64,000 nt of DNA, from positions 9,265,884 through 9,329,883 of the forward strand of contig CM052356.1 of NCBI GenBank assembly GCA_028551475.1. The letters are read 5' to 3'. Positions 49,057-62,454 of the stretch are shown one piece after another (position 1 is the stretch's first letter; every line of letters begins with the position of its first letter). The notes under the pieces are model-generated. The model was given only the letters and a program-made list of their open reading frames with translations. It had not been told where the DNA came from and searched no databases. The position numbers were made by a program, and so were the translations under genes. The DNA is from Casuarina equisetifolia. Lineage: Eukaryota > Streptophyta > Magnoliopsida > Fagales > Casuarinaceae.

Positions 49057-50834
49057 ATTGCATATGAAAGATGGGTTCGCTTATTTCCTTCTGAACTTTT
49101 TTTTGTCTTTTTGTTAATCCCTGTGGTTCAGGCTGTCAGAAGAGACTGAAACCCAAAGAAAATGCACGCTTATTGTTTCCTTGTGGAACTTCACTAAGAG
49201 AAACGTTAGTTTATAGATTTTCTGTAATCACATAACGGAGAATTTTGGCCTTACCACCTAGTTGTAGAGTCTTATAATGATTTGCATCTTTCTGCATAAG
49301 TTTCTATGCATTTTATCCTCATCACATTCTGGGATTTCCTTGGCAATGATTTGCTGGAGGCGTCTAGTTTTTTTTGCAGAAAAGGAGGTTCAATTATTTC
49401 TTTCCCCAGGGTATAGCGCGGACAGCAATTGTCTGTGGCTAGTAAATCCGTGGCCGGTGATTTCACCTATTTAATCAACTGCTTGGATTAACATGCTGGG
49501 AGTTCTAGTATAGCTTCATATTCATCACGTTTGTTTGCCTGCTGAGTTACCATGCTTGAGGACTGTAGTGCAGACAATATTCCATACTAGGTTTTATATC
49601 AAAAGAATAGCTTGCTTCTCGTCTGACGTTTTTTTTCTTCACTTTTTTGAGATGCAAATTCGCTTTACCACGATTCGTCAGGAAAACTTTTGGTTTAAGA
49701 TGAATTCTATTTCCGAAGCTGTAGTTTTTGAAGTTCAAATTTGGCCAACATTGTCCGTTTAGGGACTGTAAAATGTAATGTGACATGCTTGAGTTGGCGA
49801 TACATCTATTATCAAAATATTTCACGATATATATGTTATTTACTTATTTTTTGGGAAGGAGGCTCATTTTCTGTTTTTTAATTCTCATCTTTAAGATCAT
49901 TGATAAAGGTGGGATGCTCAACTGAAACTACTCCCGGTGGTCACTGTTACGCCTTGCCTCCTTTCCACTTCGTGAGTGTTTGCTGAGCTTTATGTATATA
50001 AGAGCAATCGCCTTAAAAATATCCCTTCAACACTATTATGGTACTTTAAACTGTTTTCTAACCTTATATTTTATATTTTGTGTGGATAGTCTCTAGTTTA
50101 AGGCCCTATAGTTGATACCACCTACTCATTCTTATTAAGCAGTGAAATGAGTAGAATGTATGCTCACCTAAACGTGGTGTGTGAAGCAGATTTGCCGAAA
50201 GAAAAAGTGAAAAAAAAAAAAAAAAACTGTAGATTTTCTCCACTTCTAGGGACTTCGTTAGACAGAGGTAGCACTGTTAGCCATTTTTCACTCAACAACG
50301 CACACCAGATCAAGAACAGCCGTAGCCTTCAGCATATCCTCTGCACCTTGCTTTTCCTTGGCTCTGAGAGAATTTCATGGATTCAGTAATGTTATATTTA
50401 GATCTAGGGTTACTTTCATAATCCCGATTGAGTCTTGCGAAGAACAAACAGAACAGACGTAGATGGAACTCGATATATATAAAAGGGGCATCGTACATGG
50501 TCATTTCCAGCACATATATCTCACAGAGCCACGTAACTAGTGAGCTTGCGGTTCCAGCAAAGGTGGCCTACTTAACCACCTGCCGATCAATCAGTATACC
50601 CGGCTTCAAAGTCAAGCAATGACTTTGTTCTATCACATGCAAATCCCTTCGAATGACGGAATTGAAAAAAAAAAAAAAAGTCTCTTTCTTTCTAGCTTGT
50701 TGTATAAACTACAAATCTTACACGGTGTAAGAGGAAAATAATTAAGCTATATATCAAGGCTCCAAACTTCTATACACGTGACTTGGAAAATTGGGCTCTG
50801 CAATCTGGACTACAATCACGAGAGAGAAAGAAGA
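49057..50834. other. Convergent intergenic region
   Basis: Holds the GRP94 3' untranslated region and the 3' end of the minus-strand thaumatin-like gene. No other coding sequence recognised. Confidence 0.6.
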
Positions 50835-52411
50835 CTAAGGATACAGCAAAAGGAGGCTGAGCAACCAAGTCACACAAGCAATCACTGAAGTCGAACGAGA
50901 AAAGGTCTTGGATGAGTCTCCAGTGAAGAAGTTTGATAACCATGGACTGTCGACCACCTGCGGCATCTCTTGTGGCTGGCTCCCAGAGCTACTCGTCGTT
51001 GTTGTATTTGTTGTTGTCGGAGATGTATCTCTTGCAGATTTTTGACTGCAGGAAAGAAAATTGAAAATTGTCACACAAATTTCCCCGTAGCAAGAAAAGT
51101 TTGTTTTGATGGAAAGCCAAATGAGGCAACATTTTTACGTATATAAAAAGTTGTGACCACTCAATTTTACGCATAGTTCTTTCTGGAAATGTAACCCTCG
51201 TTTCATGCATCAAAAGTGGATTACATTAAACAGAAGACCCAATTCTGCGTCAGTGGAATTACATAGAAGACATTTATTATTCTCGAAGAAATTGAAGGAC
51301 CCAGTTGTTTTTTATAATTGATCTAGTATCAATCACCTTTATGCATTTCACAAGCTAACACTAATCACCAGAAAGCTTGCGGCACACTAAAGCAAGGAAA
51401 AAGTAGCATGAAAGCTAGACAGGACAATCGTAAAAAAGACAACAGTTGAAGATAGAGAGATTCATCTCAGAATTCTTCTTATCGTCGTCACGAATAATCA
51501 TATAATAACAGAAGAACAATAAAAGCGCAAACGTGAAAATTAAAAATGAAAAAGAACAAGATGCATTTTACCATATCCTTACCTTGCCTGTGAAGGGCAG
51601 AATGTAATGGTATAATCTGCGCCGGAACACGTAAACGTGCTAGTCGCGTCGTCATACGCGTAGCTATATGATCTCGGGCATGCAGCTTTGAACATCTCCG
51701 AGTAAACCGACGGCTTACATGTGTCCGGTGAAGAGTACGCGCCGCTGCAGCAGTACTCGGGGGTCTGGAAGGCCTCGCACGCGCTCTTGCACGCGGCACC
51801 GTCGCCGACCCGTAACTCATTCGGGCACTGTCGGTTCAAGTCGGCCACGCACCCAGTTGACAAGCAGGTACCCGACCCGCCACTCGGGTCCACGACCACG
51901 GGCACATTGTACCCATCAACTAGGCTCACGTCGTAGAAATCCTGGTTAGTATTCGACCCGATTGTGAATTCAGCCAGAGTCGCTGGGGGATTCGCTCCGG
52001 CGCCATTGCATTCGACCTGGTTGGACCCACAGTCGGCGGTGACGCAGCTTCCTTGGCCGGTGTTCTGGTCGAACGTACAACCTGTTCTGCCCCAGAATCT
52101 TCCTGACCAACTCGGTGGGGCTTGGAAAGACCGAGACGCGCCCTGGCCAAGTTCGAACCCGGTGCTACCTAAACTGGCACTGCCCGCATTTGCTAGGATT
52201 CCGGGCCATACTGTGTAGTCACACCTGTTTATAACCATAAATGTAGCTCCTGATATACCTGCAGCGTTAAATGCCCATTAGAAGGTTGATATGATTACCG
52301 ATAAGAATGCAAAAAAATCTGAAGCGTTTAAAATCATTTACCTCTGCAGAATGTGAGCAAAACTATGAGGCTGATGCACAGAGAAGGACTGCATGACAAA
52401 AAGAGATCCAT
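50835..52411 (-). CDS. Thaumatin-like protein (PR-5 family), probably GPI-anchored
   Basis: Secreted cell-wall/apoplast protein of the thaumatin/osmotin superfamily, 318 codons in three exons: 52411-52342, 52258-51583, 51045-50835. Exon 1 encodes a signal peptide (MDLFLSCSPSLCISLIVLLTFC). The mature domain carries the family signatures GRFWGRTGC, DFYDVSLVDGYN, CKSACEAF, PEYCCSGAY and YAYDD, the usual string of Cys (16 expected in the family) and the acidic-cleft residues typical of glucan-binding members. After the last Cys, a Thr/Ser-rich stalk leads to a hydrophobic C-terminal segment (VIACVTWLLSLLLLYP), which indicates a GPI signal. The donor at 51583/51582 falls in phase 2 after FCPSQA, and exon 3 resumes with SQKSARDT. 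No lesion. Plant TLPs act in pathogen defence, development and stress; no specific role can be inferred here. Confidence 0.95.
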
Positions 52412-55400
52412 TTTTGGAAAGAATACAATGAATATGGGATTCCTAGTGGCGTTTTGGATCTTTATCTAATGAAGGCAAGGCTGCATTGGATGCCAAGATG
52501 AAGAAGGTGGTAGTGGGTAATGTGGGGTTTGGTTATGTGGTTGGAAGGTAGTTGTGTGAGAAGATGTAGTAAGATATAGCCGGGATATTTCACCTATACG
52601 ATTCAGGGAATGATTTCTCTTGTCTTTGCGAGAGGATATGAAATGGCAGGAGAGGATTCCGATGGGAAAGAGATTAGTATTCTCAGGGACAGAACCTCTA
52701 TACATATAATACGCAAAAAGCTTTTATCAGTTTTAAAAGACAAAAAGAAATCCATTGGCTAAAGTAATCTTAACACGGTCAAAGACTCGTATAAGGAGGG
52801 ACAAGAGGGCACTGAAGAGGAAATTACTTATCCTGCTTCGTATGGATTAACATTTTCTGCCGTGGATTCGCCATTTGGACTTTATGGGGCCTCCTTGGTG
52901 CTTGCTTGGACGGTGAAAAGTGAGCCTACTGCGGTTGGTTGCGCTGTGCAAAACCAGGAGCGCAATAACGGGTAGTTAAAACGTTGGTTGATGCCAAAAT
53001 CAGTTTATTTTTTCCAATGTTCCATACAGAGGCGTTATGTTTGGTGCATGACAAAATAGAATATGAATATCCAGTTCTTTTAGTTAGAGATCAAAGCATT
53101 ATTAACTTTTTCCATTTATGTTTTTTTTTTCCTCTCATTTTCATTGATTTAAACAACTCCACTTTCTACGTTCCTAAAGTTTTTTGGCCACGCAACACAA
53201 CCCCCGTAAAAAAGTTGAATGATCTCGAGTACTTACCATCATTGACATTTTTCCTTTCCCTTAAATTAGTTGGAACGTAATATCTCTGCACCTGCCAATT
53301 CTCAATGATTTGAGCACCATTTTGGAGACACAATGCATTTCCGTGCCTTGGAGCATGATAACCAATATCTCTTTTTTTTTTTATTTTGCTAAAAAGCAAA
53401 AACACTACTTTATACCATCACTCATAGTATTAAAGAATCTTTCATTGAAAAGTATTGAATCTACATGGTATTCATATTAGAAATATTGTAACAAGAAGAG
53501 AAATAAGAGAAGAAAAAAGAAAGAAAAATATTATAAAATTAATAGTCATTTCTTGTAATTCTTGTAATTTTGAAATATGTCCTTATGTTTTTATACATTA
53601 TTTTTTATTAATATACACTTACATTTTCACAAAAAAAAAAAAAACCATTTCTGTTTTAAATAAACGCGGTATATAGATAAACCTAGCTTGCTTTGCGCGA
53701 GCATCTTTTGAAATGGCATGATTCAATTTATTCCACCAAACAGGCGTGTTGGGAGCATTATGTTCAAGAATCTTGGCTTTCGGTTTTTGAATTCAATGAT
53801 TGATCGCGACAAATCTTCATCCATTTTCTAGGTTTGGACATCTTTTTCTAATTTGGAATTAGATTCCACTTGACGAATAATTTATTTCTTTTGTTTCACC
53901 AATAGAATGAGCTTGTTTGATGTGTAGAATCACGTAATGTAGTTTAGCCAGCTAATAAGAAGGTAAGTTTGGGAAGTTTGCTCCTCGATAATCAATCAAA
54001 GTGTAGCAAAAACAGCAAGATTCCACCACATCTGTGATCTGACGGGACGGTGATTTGTTCTCTTTTCTTCCTTAAACAAATAAAAGAAATCAGTTCTGAG
54101 ACTGGTTTTTCTCATCGTTCTTGAAAAAGAAACAAAGTTCAAAGATTGCTGTTTTTAGATTTTTGTTAATGCATAAAACGACGGTCAAGCTTCCGAGACA
54201 AAACAACGAAAACTACTAGAAATGAAGATTACGAGGTTGCAGCTTTTGAGGGGTGGTGTGCTAATCTCTGGTTGGCCCAAAAAGCAAGGAAAATAAAATC
54301 CATGATGTTTGGATTCGGGAAGCTACTTCGTGGGAGTCTGGGTTTGGGACGGTGGAGGTGCATGGCACTGTCGGCTCTGCGCCCTTACTTCAATTCCACG
54401 TGTCAACACATCCGCCAACCCGAGTGACCACGTGTACATTGTACCCGAGGAATCCGCGTCCTTCTGCTTTCCAAACGTCGACACTGCGAATGATGTTTCC
54501 TATTTTCATCTCGTCGACCACCTCATAAATCAGTGATTCCGGTGGGACAACATGTTCAGATCTTTTTCAGCAAAAACCCATTACCACACTTATTACAGTA
54601 ATAATAATAACTAAAGATAAAAAAGTGTAACTTTTTTGTGATTCTTAACCCACGACAGAAATAATTTAGTATTCAAATAATACATTGATAAAATAACTTA
54701 GTGCACTTAGCCAGAGTTGGAAACTACGACATGATTCATTGAACTCCATTGTGTATGTAAAAACACTCATTCCCACTAACACATAATTGTAGTCCGACAA
54801 TTCAACAATAACTCTCAAAGCTTTGAGAGGGATATCGTATCCTTCTTTCTTTGGGGAATACAATTCGTACACTATCTAAAAGAAACTTTATGCAGACAGG
54901 GAGATAATGCGTGAAAAGGAAGATTCTTTACAGAAAGTATAAGTTTTAAGGAAACCATTGATAAATGCCTTTTACCATTCCGTAAGAAAAATATAATAAA
55001 AATAGATGCCCTTACAGTAGTTATTAATATTCCAGTAATTATTTTAAAAACAATGAAAATTGGGACGGTGGATAAATATTAGCTCCCGAAGGAGAGAAAA
55101 CCAGGAAAAGCAAAAGGTGGAAACCGGCTTTGCTTTAAGATTTGGCAAAAGAGAGATGCTGATCTTGCTCCACGTCTCACTGTTGATGGCGGCGTGGAAC
55201 GCACTTGATCGTTGGCCCCTACTCATCTCTTCCCCTTGATCGCTTTTCGAATTTCCGACTTACACGCATTGCTTCCCCCTTTTCTTTTTCTTCTTTTTTC
55301 AAAACGCTGCTGGAAGTTGACTATTCGGCTCTCACGTTCAAAAGTTACGCCGCCTGCGATTAAGAAATTTATATTTCAGTGATATATTCTTGTAGTTAAG

Positions 55401-58400
55401 GAAGTGATAAACTCTTAGTTAAAGTTGAGATTAAGGACATTAATGCAAAAAAAAAAAAAAAAAGGAGAAGTAAAACAAAGTAAGTGTGATCAGGGATGGC
55501 AATGGAAGGTAGGGTTTATACAAAGTCTAAGTGGAACGAAAAAGTTATGTGGAGAAGTGATACATGTCCGGTTGTTTGTTGCTTTACAAATCAAAAGCTT
55601 TATGCAACGAAACACAACCAATATCATTCATTGAAGCCCAAGTCAATAAGCATTCTGAACAAGGCATTCATCTAAAATATGCAAGGTTAGGGCAATAGGT
55701 AGCGGGAATATTCTCAAGAGCACATGGGGGGTTCTGTGCAAAAGCCAAGTGCCACGTTTCATGCAGAAAGTTTGTGGCTTTTCATGTTATTGCTTTCATG
55801 TTCAAAAGTTCAAGGTGGTTGTCTAGCCGCGTCTTTTTTTTTTTTCTTTTCTTTTTTTTCTTTCTTTTTTAAAGTAAAATTAAAAATTTATTACACTCAT
55901 CAATATATTACAATTAGGGACATATCTTTATGATGGGACTATTTGGAATAGCACATCAAATTAAATATACTCTTCTTAAATATGCAAACATATTGAATAT
56001 ATAAGCTTTCAATTGTTTTGAGAATATTTGTTTTTGGTGAAAAGATAAATTATATTAATAAATATTAAATATAAAAGTACATAGACATATCTTAGTATTA
56101 CATAAGTTATTATATCTTTAAAAAGATAGAAGTTGAAAGTCTTTAAATTTTACTTAAAATGACATTTTTTAGAAATATTTAAGAAAATATTTTTACTTAA
56201 CAAAATTTATCTCTTATAAACTTTTAATAGTTTAAAGAATTACACATTTAGAGTTAGTAGTATTATTAAAGATCCTTTTTTTTTTCATTCTAAATAGTAT
56301 ATATAAAATATGCATACATAGATCTGAGCATATACGCTTTAAAGTTTTTTTTTTTCCCTTTTGCATGGTTGAAATTGTCTAGCCATCATCTTTGTTAAAA
56401 TAATTTAAATTTTTACATGAATTATGAATTATATATTAGTATAGTAAATTTTTTCTAATGACCATAACTCTTGTTTACACTCTCAATTTAGTTAATATTT
56501 CACATATTGATCTTATTTTCTAAAAATTGCTGATCATTTAATATTCATAAAACATAATATGGTACAATTATGATGGAAATTTTAGTCAAACTCAGTCTTA
56601 ATATTGATTCATACCTTATTTGATCATACTTGTTTGACTTTTAGAATAAATGAAAATTTAACACTTAATAATTAATTTTGATTCAAGTATGAAGACAACA
56701 TTGCTCAGCCTTAGTCTTAGAGGATATCTAAACTTAGGAAATCAAGTAACAAGCATGCTCCCTCAGAAAACTGAAAAGAAAAAAAAGAGCAGGCTTCATG
56801 TAGTATTGACTAATGAGAGCTTGCTGCAGAAGAAACAATGGGTTATATTCCGTAAATTTATATGCTAGTGGCTGTAATATGTAATCTTTCCACCCATAAT
56901 ATTAACATATTAAGCTTGAAAGAAATCTTTATGCTACCTTTTCACCATCTAGAAGAGGCAAAAGTACGAAATGAAGAACTAGGAGAGATAAAACAGTGAG
57001 TGGTAATTAGATTACACTCAGAATGTGGTCATCCACTGGGGGAATAGTCAAAGTGCTCTATTCATAGTCATGAAAGTTCAGATAAGGTTTCAAGAGGCGT
57101 CAATCATTTGTGGCTGAGAAGTTAATCTAATCTCAGCCCGCCAACGTAGTGGTCGACGCTTCAAATCTAGTTAATCAGAATTTGTCATTAACTACACGAT
57201 CATGACATTCAGAAGTGGGATGCCGACGCTGCATGCTTAAAAGTAATGAGGTCGGTGACGTACCCATGTCCGGTTGCATGTGAGAAACAGCAGGAGACTT
57301 CCTGGTTTAAGGACTGTGGGTCTTCAACCATATTATATTCAATATGCGGATCAAACACTAATGGAGTCTCGAGAACCGAGAAGTTGCACTTGGCTTTGTT
57401 GCTTCCGGGTTTCATCATAAATTATGTCATTCTGCTGCTGCATGGTTCAACGTGCATGCTCATATGGATTGTTCGTTCATAGGCGTCATTGCGTAACCCT
57501 GGTTATGGTAATAAATAAATAACAGTTATTGTGTGAGGGGAGTAGATAACGTCAAGTTGAAGGCATTCAGAATGACAAATTTCTTTTCTCCTTTTGACTG
57601 AAAGTAAAAACCAGATAGATAATCTTTGTGACCAATGTGCTGAAATTGTACCAGCAACCACGAAGTCAACATATCAAAAAGGTGAGCAATCTTTACCTGC
57701 ATTTCGATATCCAGCAATGCAAATTGGCCAGTTATCCCCCGTGTAAAGATCATTCGGGATAACCATACCGGTTAACATCTTTCTTTTTCATGCTGAATCC
57801 TTCTTTCTTCCATGTGCTTCCTCTTTGTTAAAGATTGACATCACACTGACAGCAGCTGATTTTCATTTGGAAGCCTCAAAAGCAGGATTTTGCATTTTCC
57901 TTTTGTTAGCAACTTTGCATACTTTAGATTTTAGCCAATGTCTAAACTATTTACACAACAGTAGACTTCGACAAGTCATGTCTAGCTTACACTGCAGAGG
58001 TAACATGCTAAGCTAGCTTTGATCCTCACGGGAGAGGCGAAGCAAATGGGTATTATTTGATCTTGATAGTAGAAAGTAATCAACAGTCTCTGGCCTATGT
58101 AAGTGTAGGGGCGCAGAAAGTTATGATAGAGTAGAAGATAAACGTTGGAGACTAGAAGAAGTTGCTTGACTTTCCCTTTTGTATCACCGAGCTCTTTAAC
58201 ATGAGAGATAGAGTTCAATTTTACATTTACTTCTCGCGGAGTAGCAAAGTTAGAAGTCTTTTCTTCTTGGCCAAGTCTTGTAGTTGTCTTTGTGACGCCT
58301 TTAAATTAACAAAAATATTCAGACGAGGCTGCTGTGTGGATATGTTAGTTGTATCTTTAGGAGTTTCGACCCACAAAAAGAAGCTCCTTTTGTGCTTCGC

Positions 58401-61400
58401 ATTTTGTTTCGACAGAAAGTTCGTGTGGATCAACAGCGATTACGTGTGTAAAGGCACACTTGGACCCACCAGACATCTACCGGGATCACTCTGGATCTGT
58501 TAAAGGGAAAGTTACACCACAAACTGACTCATGTATCTTTGCCAGGTTGACTCTGTGTTGTGATTCACGAGCCGAGTTTGGCGCACTCTTCCTTGACTGC
58601 ATGAACATTGCGCCATCTGGACTTGGAGAACACGCGGCGCCAGCAGTTTACAAGGGCCATTTCCCAACAACGCACATGGTCATTGAATTTCCCAATAACA
58701 CGGGCTATTTAGTCAAGAGCCTGGTGGTCTAAATTTGGCTTCAAGCTTTCAGGTGGGCCGTGGCTGATTGGGGTTAAAAGGCCCATGCTTTGAGTTGGGG
58801 CTCTGAAAGGCCCAACTAGGTAAATTTGGTCTCATCTCCCGGGTCCTGTCAGTATCAAGGCTTAAGCTCAGTCAGCACTACTGACTAGATTCTGTCAAAA
58901 TTCAAAGTTGGCATCTAAACGCAACTCATTTTTTGAAAGTGAAGCTAACAAATTAGCTTACGTTGGAAGAAACTTGAATAATTTTAATTGGAAATGTCCC
59001 ATCAGTTAAGAACATTGTCTTTATACCTGGCTTTTTACAATAAGTTAGTCATCAGTATTGGTTGGTTACCAGGTCCAAACACCTTATCCATTAGAACGCC
59101 ACAAAGCGCATTCAAAGTTTTTGGGTTCTTAAAAAAAGCTAAGAGCCAATCAGAATCGATCACTTGACTACTGCCGTCTCTCAAAAGTCATAATTACAGC
59201 ATACCAAGTTTTAGAAAACCACTCCAAAATTCTTCTCTCGTGACCGAACCCGGTCAAGTTTCAGGTAGAGGCAGACAGAAAGAGTCTTTCTAAATCTGAT
59301 AAACTCCTTCTTTGACTCACAAGAAAAAAGTATAGAATGGTTTCCCGTGTAAGAAGTTGCTTCAAAAGATAAATTTCATATGATTGCAGTCCCATGTGCC
59401 TCCAAAGAACCTTTCCTGAGTCAAAATCCATGGTCATTTTGTTGGCTATGGGTTATCGTGCCCGGTCCTCGGCAGCCATAAGTTCTGTCGGCCACAGATG
59501 TGTCTCGTGGGAGATGATAAGACCATTTATTCTTCGAAGTTGAGTTTTCGAGCGCGTCCGAGAGCACTGCTCAAACCAAGAGTTCAACAAGTTGGTGAGC
59601 CGTCTTACTTAGAAACAGATGGCCGGCCTTCTTTGGACTGACAATTGAATGTCTTCGCTGGGGTATGCATGTCTGTTTGAGCCTAGGCCCCTTGGCCCTT
59701 GTGAGAAGTGACTAGGCCTTCTTTATCTCCATTCCACTATTCCTTTCTTGTCTGGTTAGGCCTGATTTTGACTTCAAGCTACGTATATGTTCTGTTCGTA
59801 TCAACTTCACTTTAGCACTTTTTTTTTTTTTTCAACTTTTAGGTAAAGTAGTCCTTTCGCAATGGTTTTTGCCCCTTGGATATTACGATAATGGAATTGA
59901 CTACAGTTTAGAGATGGGCTTTAAAATTATTTACGTACTGTTGGAAATGGTTTAGGTAATGTGAGGACTAGGGAATACTTCTCGATGCATAAGTCAAGAG
60001 TTGAAGTAAGCTATATAACAATTTCCATATAAAAATTTCTAAACCCTCGATTCTTTTACCAGCCAGGTCAACTATCATACCTCAGAGCAAATTTTATTAG
60101 GCAAACAACAGCGTACAGGACGCTAAAACTACGTAAAAAAATGCATGCATCAAATGTAAGCTGCAACTAGTGGTCTGATTGAGGTCATCAATCTATTTGT
60201 TATCATTAGAAAACTTAATCTACATTGATTCTTTTAGAAAGATGATTGTCAAATAAGATTTTGATAACATAGTATATTCAAAAATAAAATTTAAAATAAA
60301 AGTCATATTTTTTGTTTAACAATTCTCCAACAAGTTGGGGAATATAAGGTAATGTTTACCATTATATTTTCAAAAGCTACGTCTCTTGGTTGAGAAGACA
60401 AAGGCATCCCTTTCATAGGCGTGATTTGCCCTTTCCAATTCCTTTCTCTCTCCCCAATTATAGGCAAACAACAGATAGAAATAGGATCGAGGCCGGTTCT
60501 GTCTTTGGCATCTCCCTATCACACAATGCCCGTGACGGAAGCTGCCATGCGCGAGGAAGAAGTAGCGACATGCTTCTGTTTCTACTTCCGAATCAGCCAA
60601 AAGACAACGAATCTCCACCACACATGAGCTACTCAGCAGCAATCATTCAGATAAGAAAATATTAATCTAGGTTAACAAGTTCTATATGTAAAGAAATATT
60701 GAAAGAGTTCTGCAGCGCCGTCCAAAAAATGTCCTAAGTCAGAAGGATATGCCGTGTCATGTGCAACCATGAGCAAGTACATCAAGCTGACTAATATTAT
60801 TGGGTTTTAAACAACAAGTGCCACGGTTGGCCTCTGATGAAGGTCTTCTCCCTTCACCTGCACGTATAAATAAAACAATATAAAAGATAGAAATCGACGA
60901 AGAAATGCAGATAAATTGAATTACTTACGCAAAGAGAAGGTAAATTGAATCAGCCTTCCAAACAACCACTAGACCGTATGGTGAAAGATTTATGATGATA
61001 GGAAGAACTACAAGCAACCAAAAAGAAAGGACACAATCTTTTGAATCCTATCTCGTAGATATCAGAAGGGGAGATTCTCGCTTCTTGTTTATTGTTGAAC
61101 TTCAACGATAATGAAATTGATTGGTATGATATGTGAACGTCAATGATATATAAATTGTGGGGAAGGTCACATTATTATGATAGACAAGACATTATTTCAA
61201 GGGCTGCTGGGTTTGGATTAGACACGGCACTGGCTAGATGGGTTAGATTCCCCGAATACTGATTACTCCATTGCATTATTAAAAAGACAGGTTTATTGAA
61301 GCTGAAAAAAGGTCTAGAATTGCCTGAAGCAGAGAAGTGACAGGGTTGGAATAAATTCAGAAAAGAGGAAAATCCCGAAAGTAGGAGGAAAAGGGGGTTG

Positions 61401-62454
61401 GGTGTTCTGAGGAACAGTACCTGCTGATAATTATGGAGCTTGAATATTCCTTCGACGTGGGCTACTCGGATTTTTGAAATTACAGGTTTTTGTAAAATTA
61501 TGTGATCCCACATCGTTGGACTTATGATAAACAGTCCTTTGAAAGGGAAAGCTCGACTGATTTCTCTTTTCAATTGAAATCCAATGTATTCTGTACTAAA
61601 TTATGATGGTGTGTGGACTCTTTTTCATGGCCATGAAGAGTCAAATATTGAAATGAGATCAACCACCAATATTATCCTTTATGAATACAATCGTACATTG
61701 ATTTCCGCAAAAGCGAAGTACAAAAGTGCTTGAGAATGGAAAAGTGCCAAGGCACCGACACTGGCCTGACCTGTACGAGTAGTAACTCCACAAAGGATGG
61801 TTATCAGTGGGCAACTGCACACACAGAATGCCACCAACCGCCGTCATCTTCCACGCCTCCCCATACTGCGACGAGCATTGTTTAAGTTATCATCATTACT
61901 CTCAATTTGTCTTATCATTATACGTGGAAACAGCATGCCTGGCAACATGACATCAAACAACACAAAGACGTATCGCTAAAAGGAAAACGCTGTTATACGC
62001 TTTGGCAGCGGTTGTGGTGGTTACATCAAACCATTGACACAGAAAAGAAGAAACGAATGAATCTCCCCCCTCATGCCTTATCTTGCTTTACAATAAAGAA
62101 TTGGACACACACACTAATGATGATTTGAAAGAATCTTTTGGCCGGAACCACCCCCGTTTTCGTGCACTCCTCCTCCTCCACCACATAGGCAACCGAAACT
62201 CCACTCTCTCTCATAATTCAATGCTTGTACACTATAAGGTGAGGTGATGGGCTACCTTCAATTCCGACAGGTGAGCTTCAACATCATGACTCGGATCCGC
62301 GTCAGTCTGGCCAGCCTTGTCAGACCCACCACTCCTTTCTCAACCTCGCCTAAACGTCACATGGCCCTAGACTAAAGCTACATAACAAAAAACTGTAGGT
62401 CTCCCCCCCCCTTACTACATTAAGATTGGCAGCTTCATAAAGTTCCCCAACAAG
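52412..62454. other. About 10 kb without recognisable genes
   Basis: Between the two thaumatin-like genes. Upstream of the first gene lies a GGTCAA word at 52777-52782 (W-box TTGACC on the minus strand). 53-57 kb is strongly AT-rich, especially 55860-56700. 57-62 kb is more balanced but has only short frames with no family resemblance. No tRNA, known miRNA or transposon domain was recognised by eye. The region may hold decayed repeats, non-coding RNA or distal regulation. Confidence 0.6.

Noticed and set aside
51719-52218. Plus-strand frames opposite the first thaumatin-like gene
   Set aside because: Antisense shadows of a clean, recognised gene.
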